A stretch of DNA of 64,000 nucleotides from Portibacter lacus. GTDB taxonomy: Bacteria; Bacteroidota; Bacteroidia; Chitinophagales; Saprospiraceae. The notes under the pieces were generated by a model. That model did no database searches. It was not told the origin of the DNA and saw only the letters and a program-made list of their open reading frames with translations. The stretch covers positions 186,001-250,000 of the forward strand of contig NZ_JAJNKA010000008.1 of NCBI RefSeq assembly GCF_021533215.1. Reading direction: 5' to 3'. Position 1 is the stretch's first letter. Each line of letters opens with the position of its first letter. This document shows positions 46,235 to 56,700 of this stretch, piece after piece. A program made the translations under genes and the position numbers.

Positions 46235-46273
46235 AAGGCTTATTAGTTTCGAAACTGATAAGCCTTTTTTTAT
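46235..46273 (+). terminator. Strong rho-independent terminator after the TonB receptor
   Basis: Arms 46235-46250 and 46251-46266 form a 16-bp palindrome (AAGGCTTATTAGTTTC against GAAACTGATAAGCCTT, one G-U), followed by a T-rich tail. It starts 25 bases after the stop codon. Confidence 0.88.
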
Positions 46274-46275
46274 TT

Positions 46276-46615
46276 AGATCTGTTAGCTGAGTGTTGTAAT
46301 AGGTTTTGGCAAGGATTGCAGAGCTGAATATGGTCTTCTCGGCTCGGGTTGTTTCATCTAGCCGAGTGATGAAGTGGGTACTGGAAAGGATTGGAGAGCT
46401 GAATATGGTCATCTCGACTCGGGTAGTCTCATCTAGCAGATTGATGAAGATCTGTAAGCCGAGTGAAGAAAAGGGTTCTGGCAAGGATTGCAGAGCTGAA
46501 TATGGTCTTCTCGGCTAGGGTAGTCTCATCTAGCCGAGTGATGAAGATCTGTAAGCCGAGTGATGAAATAGGTTCTGGCAAGGATTGCAGAGCTGAATAT
46601 GGTCTTCAAAGTGTA
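46276..46615. repeat. Non-coding repeat cluster B (75-97 bp units)
   Basis: Four copies of a 28-base core, starting GGCAAGGATTGCAGAGC and ending TGAATATGGTC, lie at 46308-46335, 46383-46410, 46480-46507 and 46577-46604 (spacings 75, 97, 97). Between cores is a hairpin with 7-bp arms CTCGGCT/AGCCGAG (46338-46366 and 46510-46538; degenerate near 46413-46441) and the linker GATGAAGATCTGTAAGCCGAG. A degenerate half-unit starts at 46276. Frames in both directions translate into repeated peptides, which is a consequence of the repeats and not a gene. Confidence 0.85.
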
Positions 46616-46702
46616 CATGAAAATCAAGATTATAGATTTTTTCGGATAAAATTTCTAGGTCCTATGAAAGAAAAGCTGGCACTAAAATAAGCAACATGGT
46701 CC

Positions 46703-46736
46703 AAAAAAAAAGACCCGCAATATTCATTACGAGTCT
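46703..46736 (-). terminator. Rho-independent terminator of the aminotransferase gene
   Basis: On the minus strand AGACTCGTAAT pairs with ATTGCGGGTCT (two G-U) around a 4-base loop, followed by nine T. It lies 30 bases after the stop codon. Confidence 0.88.
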
Positions 46737-46765
46737 CTTATATTTATGCTTTAAGTGGTTTGTAA

Positions 46766-47962
46766 TTATTTCAACAATGCCAGTGCATCTTTAATTCTCT
46801 TCATCGCCTCTTTTAATTCTTCTTCCGAAGCAGCATATGAAATTCTGATACAATCATCTGCACCGAATGCACCACCACCTACAGTTCCTACCAATGCTTC
46901 TTGTAAGATGTAAGCTGCAAAGTCTTCTGAATTCTCAATATTGTACTCACCATAGCTTTTACCAAAGTAAGAGCTCACATCTGGAAATAAGTAAAATGCA
47001 CCTTGAGGATCATTAATTTTAATACCTGGAATTTCAGATAATAAATCCCTAACCATGTGTTTTCTTTTCTCGAAAGCATTCTTCATATCCACAGATGGCT
47101 GCTGGTCTCCCTCCAATGCTACAATTGCAGCCCGCTGTCCGAAGGCATTAGCTCCTGAAGTTACTTGACCTTGAATCTTCGCACAAGCTGATGCAATCCA
47201 TTGTGGAGCACCGATATATCCAAGTCTCCATCCAGTCATTGAATAACCTTTAGAAAATCCATTGATTGTTACCGTCTGATCTTTCACACTATCGAAAGAT
47301 CCGATACTAGCATGCTTTCCTCCAAAGTTGATCAACTCATAAATCTCATCAGAAAAAATTATGATATCATCTCTTTCACCTATAACATTAGCAATCGCTT
47401 CTAATTCTTCCGCTGTATAAACTGAACCCGTTGGGTTACAAGGAGAAGAAAATAAAACTGCTTTCGTTTTATCAGTGATAGCTGCTCTTACCGCTTCCGG
47501 TTTTACTTTGAAATCATCGTCTATCGTACTATTTACGAAAACAGGTACTCCACCAGCTAATTTTACAATATCCGCATAAGAAACCCAATAAGGAGTGAAA
47601 ATGATCACTTCATCACCAGGATTCAATAATGACATACACAAATTGTATACACATTGCTTTGCTCCATTAGAAACCACAATTTGGTTAGCAGTAAAAGTAA
47701 GACCATTTTCTCGCTTAAACTTTTCCACAATCGCATTTCTCAGTTCTAGTAACCCAGGAACCGGAGTGTACTTTGTAAATCCTTCGTCTAAAGCAACCTT
47801 AGCTGCTTCTTTAATATGGTCAGGCGTGTCAAAATCTGGTTCACCTAAACTCAAACTAATTACATCCTTTCCTTGTGTTTTTAGCTCTCTTGCCATCTGC
47901 GCCATTTTTATAGTCGCAGACTCTGACATTTCACTAACTCTTTTTGATAATAAATTCTCCAT
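46766..47962 (-). CDS. Class I/II PLP-dependent aminotransferase (aspartate aminotransferase type)
   Basis: Transfers the amino group of aspartate (or a related amino acid) to 2-oxoglutarate, using PLP, in the cytoplasm. The 398-residue protein shows ISLSLGEPDFDTPDHIKEAA, SNGAKQCVYNLCMSLLNPGDEV, PCNPTGSVY, the YEL-containing region after IIFSDEIY, and NGFSKGYSMTGWRLGY, with the PLP lysine in the SKGYSMTGWR motif. This is the thermophilic-type (1-beta) AspC group. I start at the ATG at 47960-47962 (MENLLSKRVS); a GTG four codons upstream is in frame. It is monocistronic with its own terminator. Substrate preference among Asp, Glu and aromatic residues cannot be read. Confidence 0.93.
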   Translation of the reverse strand: MENLLSKRVSEMSESATIKMAQMARELKTQGKDVISLSLGEPDFDTPDHIKEAAKVALDEGFTKYTPVPGLLELRNAIVEKFKRENGLTFTANQIVVSNGAKQCVYNLCMSLLNPGDEVIIFTPYWVSYADIVKLAGGVPVFVNSTIDDDFKVKPEAVRAAITDKTKAVLFSSPCNPTGSVYTAEELEAIANVIGERDDIIIFSDEIYELINFGGKHASIGSFDSVKDQTVTINGFSKGYSMTGWRLGYIGAPQWIASACAKIQGQVTSGANAFGQRAAIVALEGDQQPSVDMKNAFEKRKHMVRDLLSEIPGIKINDPQGAFYLFPDVSSYFGKSYGEYNIENSEDFAAYILQEALVGTVGGGAFGADDCIRISYAASEEELKEAMKRIKDALALLK

Positions 47963-48030
47963 AATTATTGACACGTATTACGTTTATTAAGTTATGAAGG
48001 CAAATGTATCATTTTATTAAATTTTACGTT

Positions 48031-50583
48031 CTATTTAGCAATTATTAATTTTTCAATTTTTATTCCCGCTTCGTTTTCTATTCGAACAAGATACATTCCA
48101 GGTGTATAAGGACTTGTATCTATTAGGGTTTCTTTATTGATACTTTGTACCGTTGTTACCTTCTGGCCTGCACTACTGTACAGGTGATAGGTATTAATCG
48201 TATATGGTGAATTTAAGATCAAAGTATTGTTTATCGGGTTCGTCTTGATATAATTGAATTTATTTTCATGAATAGACTGAACCCCTGTTGTTTCATCATC
48301 GCCTCCAGGTCCAACAATCAGGCATGTTGGTGGAGAGAATAATTTCGCTTGACAACATAATGTTCCCTTATCGCAAATGAATAACACATTTAATCCAATA
48401 TCTGACCCTGGATAATTCTCAATTTTCATTGGTAAATCAGCATAGCTAAATGTACCATATAAACCTGTTAATGAATAAATGTCAAATTGTCCACTAGAAG
48501 TACCTTGATGATCAAAATCCAAGACAAAATTAACCAAGTTTAAAGTGTTTGATGCACATGCCAGTTCACTGATTTCCACATTGGTTATGCTGCATTCTGT
48601 TGGATCATCGTAGCATTCTGAAATATCCAGCATTCTAGAAACACAACATTGATCATCACATACTGTTAATTCTATCTGATTAGCACCATCTAATGGAATC
48701 TGAGTATTAAGCTCTATAAATTCATTATTTATTTCAGTTTCACCTATTAATAGTCCATTAGCATAAATAGAGTAGAATTTAATCGGATCTGTTTCTTCAA
48801 AAAGATAGAAGGCAATTTCCGTGATGAGTCCATCATTACATTTTACTCTTGTTTCGTCAATTTTAAAGCTGCAATTATCAGTGCAACAAAAGTATCCATA
48901 CTCCATTTCTGAGGAACACTGGTTTTCATTATCAATGACAACAAATTCATAAAATACATCACATGAATCACCAACATAAATGAGTATTGGCAAATCCTCA
49001 TAGGAGAAATCTCCGTAATCATGCCCATTTCCTATAACTGAGAAACCTTTGCTTCCGACATTTGCATATTCAAAATCTAATTTGAAATATGGAATTTCAG
49101 CATCATTGCATTGGCTAGGACTTGCTTGTATATTACCAATTTTGCAGTTACCATTATCGTTACAATTAATAAGATCGACGATTTGTGAATAGCAACAAAA
49201 TTCTAAATTACTAGAAGTAGTACAGATCTGAAGCTCCATAAACTCCCCACCATTATTTAATGTTTCGATATAGACATAAGGGTAGTCCAATTTGTAATTA
49301 AGTACTGAATCACCATCTACTGATATCCATAAGTCATCTCCATATATTGGGTGGATTAATTCAAGTTTTATTTGTACTAAATCACTATCGCAATCCATAG
49401 AAATGAGTTCGAAAATAGGCTCAAGACAGTGGTCACTACAGCAAATGATTATCGACTCAAGGACCGTTTTGCAACTTTGATCTTGAGCATCATAAGCGAC
49501 AAGTTCATAATTAGGATTACAACTTGGCTGAAATGGACCTACACTCACTGGCAAATCTGTATAAGCAAACTCACCATAGAATACGCCATTTCCTTGTACT
49601 ATAAAGGAGTCACTTACTGTATTTTTATATTTGAAATCAAGACTAATAAATACTTCTTCATTAGGTTGGCATTCTGGAACATCATATTCCATTGCATAGA
49701 TTTTGCAATCTGAACCTGACGAACAATTATCAGTACTGAACTCTTGCGTAAAGCAACATTCTTCAGAGATTCCTACACTACAAACGCTTATAGTATGCTT
49801 TGCAATATCAAGTGGAAGATCACCAGATAGATAGATAAAGTTGCTATCTATTTCAAAATTCGTGATATATTCTTCATTTATCTTTATCGTGATATTATTC
49901 TGATAAAATCCTTCTACTAAAAATAGCTTCATTTTAACCTTTTGATCAGAACATTCCATGTCTACGATCTCGAAAATAGGAGGGCCACAATCTATAGGGC
50001 AACAGATTATAATATTATCAATTTCTGCTCTACAATTGTTGTATTTAGAATCCTGTACCACGAATTCATATTCAGTGTTACAATCACCTGGGAATGGACC
50101 GAGTTCAATCGGAAGATCGCTATAGACAAACTCGCCATAATCCTGGCCATTTCCTTTGACTCTAAATGAGTCTGAGACATTACTATAGTTGAAATCTAAG
50201 GTAACATAGACTAAGCCATTAGGATTGCATTCTGGAAAGGAAACTTCTAGATCTCGAATGTTGCATTCATCCGAAGAACAAACTCGTCCGATATTAGCAA
50301 TCACATAGCATTCTTCATGTTGCCTCTTAAAAATCGCAATTGAATTAAAAGTAGAGCAATCTGCTTCGAAAGGACCAAATTTACCATCAGGAGATTCCAT
50401 CGGTATGTCGTTAATATAAACATTGAAATTTTCGTAGATGTTAGTGGGCTGATCTATCGCAATGTAGAAAACATTTCCATCAGGAATGACTTCGTAAGAA
50501 AAATTATCGAGTCCACATTCAGACTGTGCATTTAATGTAAATGCAGCGATAAGTGAGAAGAGAAAAATAGAAAAACGTTTCAT
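48031..50583 (-). CDS. Cys-rich repeat surface protein with T9SS type A sorting domain
   Basis: An 850-residue secreted protein: signal peptide (residues 1-19, ending LNAQ), then about 3.5 repeats of about 185 residues. Each repeat has an N-part such as PECNPNGLVYVTLDF and RVKGNGQDYGEFVYSDLP, a Cys-rich turn IIICCPIDC, and MECSDQKVKMKL, each starting with a CxI element. The fourth repeat is partial (about 660-760). After a linker (GGDDETTGVQ) the C-terminal 75 residues (NPINNTLILNSP to PGMYLVRIENEAGIKIEKLI) are a T9SS type A sorting domain. It should be exported and anchored on the cell surface; the repeats look like disulfide-stabilised beta domains, perhaps adhesive. It is divergent from the giant surface protein gene at 50785. 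Confidence 0.8.
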   Translation of the reverse strand: MKRFSIFLFSLIAAFTLNAQSECGLDNFSYEVIPDGNVFYIAIDQPTNIYENFNVYINDIPMESPDGKFGPFEADCSTFNSIAIFKRQHEECYVIANIGRVCSSDECNIRDLEVSFPECNPNGLVYVTLDFNYSNVSDSFRVKGNGQDYGEFVYSDLPIELGPFPGDCNTEYEFVVQDSKYNNCRAEIDNIIICCPIDCGPPIFEIVDMECSDQKVKMKLFLVEGFYQNNITIKINEEYITNFEIDSNFIYLSGDLPLDIAKHTISVCSVGISEECCFTQEFSTDNCSSGSDCKIYAMEYDVPECQPNEEVFISLDFKYKNTVSDSFIVQGNGVFYGEFAYTDLPVSVGPFQPSCNPNYELVAYDAQDQSCKTVLESIIICCSDHCLEPIFELISMDCDSDLVQIKLELIHPIYGDDLWISVDGDSVLNYKLDYPYVYIETLNNGGEFMELQICTTSSNLEFCCYSQIVDLINCNDNGNCKIGNIQASPSQCNDAEIPYFKLDFEYANVGSKGFSVIGNGHDYGDFSYEDLPILIYVGDSCDVFYEFVVIDNENQCSSEMEYGYFCCTDNCSFKIDETRVKCNDGLITEIAFYLFEETDPIKFYSIYANGLLIGETEINNEFIELNTQIPLDGANQIELTVCDDQCCVSRMLDISECYDDPTECSITNVEISELACASNTLNLVNFVLDFDHQGTSSGQFDIYSLTGLYGTFSYADLPMKIENYPGSDIGLNVLFICDKGTLCCQAKLFSPPTCLIVGPGGDDETTGVQSIHENKFNYIKTNPINNTLILNSPYTINTYHLYSSAGQKVTTVQSINKETLIDTSPYTPGMYLVRIENEAGIKIEKLIIAK

Positions 50584-50784
50584 ATGATTTTTATTTATAG
50601 ATAATGGAACTGGTTTTTTTACCTAGACACCATATGATTTCATTTCGTTGTCTACGGACTTTTTTACCACTAAAGAACATATTATAAAAATTCGGCATAT
50701 GTTTTGCATTAAAGAAATCTATAATATGTTGTCTATTGACTTTTAAAGCTTTCTAAAATTAACAAAAGCTTATAAAATACTTGA

Positions 50785-53700
50785 ATGAGTAAAACATTTC
50801 TAAAAGGCTGGATTTATAGTTTATTGATGATAACAGCCATCAATAGCTTCGGGCAAGTAACCAATACTTGTAACACCACCTTTTATGATACTGGTGGTCC
50901 GACAGGAAATTATGAGAATAATGAAGATTACCTTGTCACTTACTGTGCAGACAACGGTGGCAAAATGCGATCTTTGTTTAAGAAGTTTTCCCTCAGCACT
51001 GAATCTATCCCCGACACTTTATTTGTATATGATGGTCCTAGTACCTTTTCTCCGCTAATTAGCAAGTACTCTGGAAGTATGGCGACACCTGGAGAAGAAT
51101 ACACTATTAATTCTCTCATTCGTGGAAACGGAGCTTGTCTTACTTTTGAATTTAAATCAGGTGGATCTGGGACAAGTACAGGTTGGGAAGCTGAAATTTA
51201 TTGTTTAGCTCCACCACAAGGAGGAATCGAAATATGCGGAGATGGAATAGATAATGACGCAGATGGTCTTATCGATCAAGCAGACCCAGATTGTCTTATC
51301 GAACCATCTGTTGAAAATTGTTTCACAGGAAATTACTACTATATTCCACCGATCTGGCAATTGAATACACCAAACGATAACGAATTAAACGGGCCAGCAA
51401 GTCTCAACTTTTCTACGAGATATCCTAGTGCAAATATTAATGTAAGAACGCTAGATAATTCTTATAACCAAGATTTTACAATTTCTAGCGCGGCAGCATT
51501 GACCCAAGCCATCCCGCTGACTTACCTGCAGACGGAAAATCCTAATACCAAGGAAAGTAATAAAGGATTCATCGTTAGTTCTGATGTTCCCATTGACATA
51601 AAATACTTAACAGATGGCAGCCTTAATAAAAATCATATTAGTATTAGAGGAAGAGAAGGATTAGGAAGAGGATTTAGAGTGGGATCACAGACGAATACTA
51701 GAATTGCTAGTTCTACCACATCAGCTTTAAAGGAGGCGCATTTCATTTCGGTTATGGCTTCAGAAGATGACACAGATGTAACTTTTACATTTGACATTCC
51801 GGTTACGGGTTTAACAAGTCCGCATACGGTCAGGCTGAATAGGGGAGAAAGCTACTTAATTAAAGATGATGATAACAATGTTTCTGTTTCGGGAGCATTA
51901 GTGAGCGCAACAAAAAATATAGCAGTGATCAGTGGATCGCAATACACACAGGCTTATGGAACGCTCGCACAAGATGGAGGGATGGATCAGATTATACCAG
52001 CTTCTAAAGCCGGGATTAATTATGTCTTAACAAGATCTGGAAACGATGTGGATCAAGATTATGCGATCGTAGTTCCGATCGAAAACGGAACTAATATTTT
52101 TCTAGATGGTGCATTTATCCAGACGGCAACGATAGATGCTGGAGATTACTACCAAATTCCATTAAATGGAAGCATCGGTGAACCGCTTTACATCAGAACT
52201 TCAAGACCGGCGATGGTTTACCATGTTTCTGGACAGAGTGGGGGAAATGTAGGCATGTCAGTAGTGCCACCGATCGGGAGCTGTAGAGGAGATAATATTC
52301 TTACTTTCTCGAAACTGACAAATGCGAATAATCACTTACTAAATATTATTATTCCTACAGCTGGTCTCAGTAACTTAAGGCTGAATGGAAACCCAGTAGG
52401 AGGAATCGTAAGAAATATTTTAGGCTTTTCTGGGTATTCTTCAGTTCTGCTGCAAGAATCCGATTTGTCTAATGATAATACATTAACCGCTGATGTTAAT
52501 TTCACAGCTGGTTTTATAGGTTCATCTGCGAATGCCTCGGTTTATTCTTATTTAACTTCTTATAGAGAAACGATTGATTTCTTAGATGTAGTCACAGGTT
52601 TACCTATAGAATACATTGACCTAGATACGATATGTAACACAGGAAGTTTTGATTATACTTTCCAAGTAGAGAGTTGTGGAACAGGCCATAGATTGATCAG
52701 TATTGAGGAAAGTGGCATGATGGGAACTGCAGAAATTACAGATTCTCTTGGGCTGAGTATTCATTTCGAATCAAATGGTGAGAACACAGGTCAGAATTTT
52801 ATTTCAGTGGTTGTTGAGAATAATCTTGGAAACAGATCTTCCATATGTGTTGGATTCATCGTTGATGATTTGCAGTTAGATTTGGGAGATAATGTTGGAA
52901 CGTGTTTAGTTTCCAATTTCACATTAACGCCAGAAGTGTTAACGGGTGGAGAGCCACCATATACCTATTTATGGAGTAATGGTGCGACTTCTGAGACGAT
53001 AGAAGTGAGCCCGTCGACTACGACTAGATATTATCTGACGGTAACTGATCAGCGTGGTTGTACTTATGTGGATGATATTAATGTAAATATAGGAGCAGGA
53101 CCTCAGATTTCATGTAAAGGTCAGATCAATATTTCACTAAATGAACTTTGCGAATCAGAAATCACTCCTGAAGTGCTTTTACTCAATGATCAAGGAATTG
53201 AGCAAGAATTCACAGTGAAAGTGGAAGATCAATATGGTTTTGTTATTCCTAATGCAGTGATCAACGATTATTACATCGGTAAGACTTTAAAGTATACGGT
53301 AACTACAGCCTGTGATAATGCATGCTGGGGTAATCTGACGGTTCAAGATAATTTTATACCGATTATTAACTGCGGTAGTTATGATGTGCTTTGTTCGGAT
53401 GATATTAGTCCAGATTCAGTTGGTTATCCAGTTCCATTTGATAATGCAATTGACCTAGGCGAAAATCGATTCAGACTTTCAGGAGTAGATGCCTGTAGTG
53501 ATGTTACGTTATCATATAACGAAACTGCAGTGATTCAGGCATGTACGAGTAACTTAGAAAAAATAATATACAGAAATTGGTTAGTAGTAGATGAGTCTGG
53601 AAATCAGAATTCATGTACGGATACCATTAATGTGATCAAGGAAGATATTAATAATATCATATTCCCATTGAATAGAGATGATATTGACTTGCCTTCTTTA

Positions 53701-56700
53701 GCGTGCGATAGCAATTATCCCACATTCGAGAATGGTCACCCATCGACAGACCCAGAGGCTGGAGGCGGACTTTACTTGACTGGATGTAAGTCGATAGATG
53801 TTGCGTTCGAGGACACTTACTTAGAGGGTTGCGGAACGAGTTTCAAGGTTTTGCGTCATTGGAAATTATTCGACTGGTGTACTGGATTAAATAGAGAAGA
53901 ATATCAGGTGATTAAGGTAACAGATAAGGAGCCTCCGACATTTGTTTGTCCTGCTCCATTAACAGTTTATACTTCACCATATGATTGTGAAACTGGCCAG
54001 ATAATTATTCCGCCACCGACAATGCAGGATAACTGCAACGAAACAGGATTTACAGTTAAGGTAAATATAACGGAGAATGATGTCTTCGGTCATTTCGTAA
54101 GCGAAAACAATGTAGTTAATGGACTGCCATTAGGAATAAATACCGTCGATTACTACATGTTCGATGCTTGTGATAACAGAGACACTTGTTCTACCATCAT
54201 TACGGTTCAGGACGACAAAGCTCCATTTGCAATTGCTGATTTACATACAGTTGCGAGCATTGGATCTGATGGAACGGCGAGGATTTATGCTGAGAATTTT
54301 GATGATGGTAGTTTTGATAATTGCGGAATCAAGTTAATGAAGGTGCGTAAGAAAGTTGACTCCTGTGGTTCAGAGCCAGGTGATTATTTATTTGATGGTC
54401 TGTACTACAATGATTACGTAGATTATTGTTGTGCTGAAGTGGGGCTAGAGCATAGGGTGCAATTCTTAGTAGAAGATATTCATGGAAATGTGAATATGGT
54501 TTGGGTAGAGGTTACTTTAAATGATAAACTACCTCCAGTAGTAAGTGCACCTCCTCACATAACGATTAGTTGTGACCATGATTTCTTATATGACGACTTA
54601 TCTTATTTCGGTGATGTTGTTATCGGAGATGAACCGAGAAAACCTATTATCCTGAACGATGCTTATAATAGCGGAACAGTTGGTCTCGATGGTTACGCAG
54701 TGGATAATTGCTATGTGGAAGTAGAGGAAACGTCAGAGATCGATCTGGAGTGCGGTGCAGGAACGATTACGAGAACATTTACAGCAACGGATAATAATGG
54801 AATGACAGATGTCGCAACCCAAGTGATTACGATTAAAGTGGCAGATCCATTTACTTATGAGCAGATAATTTGGCCTGAAAAAGTTACGATAGAAGGGTGT
54901 GTGAATGTGGATATAGATACTTCAGTAACAGGATCTCCAAGATATATAGATAAAAACTGTGCAAAATTAGCAGCAGAATACACCGATAAAGTATTCGAAT
55001 ATGGAGATGGGGCTTGTTTGTCGATTCACAGAGAATGGCAGGTTAATGATTGGTGCCAATATAATCCACTAACGGGTGAAGGATTATGGACATATATACA
55101 AGTGATCTATGTTGAAAATAACACGAAGCCTACATACGATTATGACTACCAAGATACAACAGTCTGTATTTCTGGAAGTTGTGAAGGAATTGTGGATCTT
55201 CAGGTGGATGCAACAGACGATTGTACGTCCGAATTATTCTATAAGTGGCGAGTTGATTTTGATTTAGATGGTATATATGATGATGAAGGAATAGGAAACA
55301 GAATCCAAGAAGTTTGGGAACCTGGAAGATATTATATTGTATGGTCGGTTCAAGATCATTGCGGAAATACAGCCATTAAGAAGTATTATGTTACGGTTCA
55401 GGATTGTAAGCCACCAACGCCGTACTGTCTTTCCGGAATTTCTACTGCGGTAATGCCGCTGAATGGGGAAGTGCAACTTTGGGCTTCAGATTATAACAAG
55501 GGAAGTTTTGATAATTGCACGGCAGATCTCGATCTGAAGTTATCCTTTTCAAAGGATACATCTGATACCTTCTTCACGGTTACTTGTGAAATGATGGGCA
55601 ATGGAGTGCAGCAAACGATTCCGCTTAAGGTCTGGGTAACTGATGAAGCAGGGAACCAAGATTACTGTAGTGTTGAGATTCGTGTGAACGATACGAATGA
55701 TGTTTGTCCGGATGTGGAGAATGGCTATGTGGATATAGGTGGTAACATTTATACCGCTGACTTGCAGAGAACCATGCGGGATGTAGAAGTAACACTAGAG
55801 TCTAATTCAGACTTGCGAGAAATGCAGTTTACAGAAGAAGATGGTAGTTTCCGTTTTAGTAATATTCCAGACTACTTATCTTATACAGTTAGACCTATCT
55901 ACGATGAAAATTACCGGTTAGGTGTAACAACGCTGGATATTATATTGATACAAAAGCACATTCTAGGACTAAAAATATTTACTGATCCTTACAAAGTCAT
56001 CGCAGCTGATGCAAGTAATTCGGAGAGTATTTCTGGTTTAGACTTGATCTTGATTCGAAAATTAATACTTGGATTAACCGATACGTATCCTAAGAATTCG
56101 AGTTGGAGGTTCGTCGATAAGAATTACGTGTTTAATGATGTGTTGAAGCCATGGGGATTTGATGAAACGATCGATTTAGGATTGTTGTCTGAGAGTAATT
56201 ATAATGCGGATTTAATTGGTATTAAGATAGGAGATGTTAACGATTCATATAGTGGATTAGAGAATTCTAATACGACTGTCAGAAGCGAGGCGATCTACTT
56301 AGAGACTGATAATAAGCAATTTGCTAAGGGGGATGTTATGCATGTCAATTTGGAAGTCAGTGAAGAGATGAGTATAGAAGGGTTCCAGTTTGCGGTGAAT
56401 TATGATAAAGTAAAATTAGATTTACTTGCGGTAGATGGAGCAGGTGTTCCATTAAAAGAGGATAACATAAATCATGCTTCAGAGGAAGGTCTGATAGGGA
56501 TAAGTTTCGATGATATTAGCGGGATTGATATCGCTGAGGGTACATCGTTGATTCAGCTGAAGTTTATTGCGAAAGAGAATTCGGGTGTGGAAGAATCTAT
56601 CGAATTGAATACTTCGAGAATGTCAGCGGAATTGTATACGATAAACAGTGAAGTTAAGCCAATTGAACTTCATTATAGATCTGTCGAAAAGGAAAGTAGG

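Noticed and set aside
46206-46690. Frames on both strands with repeated peptides in cluster B
   Set aside because: Periodicity follows the 75-97 bp DNA units, both strands are open by chance, and the region lies between two terminators.
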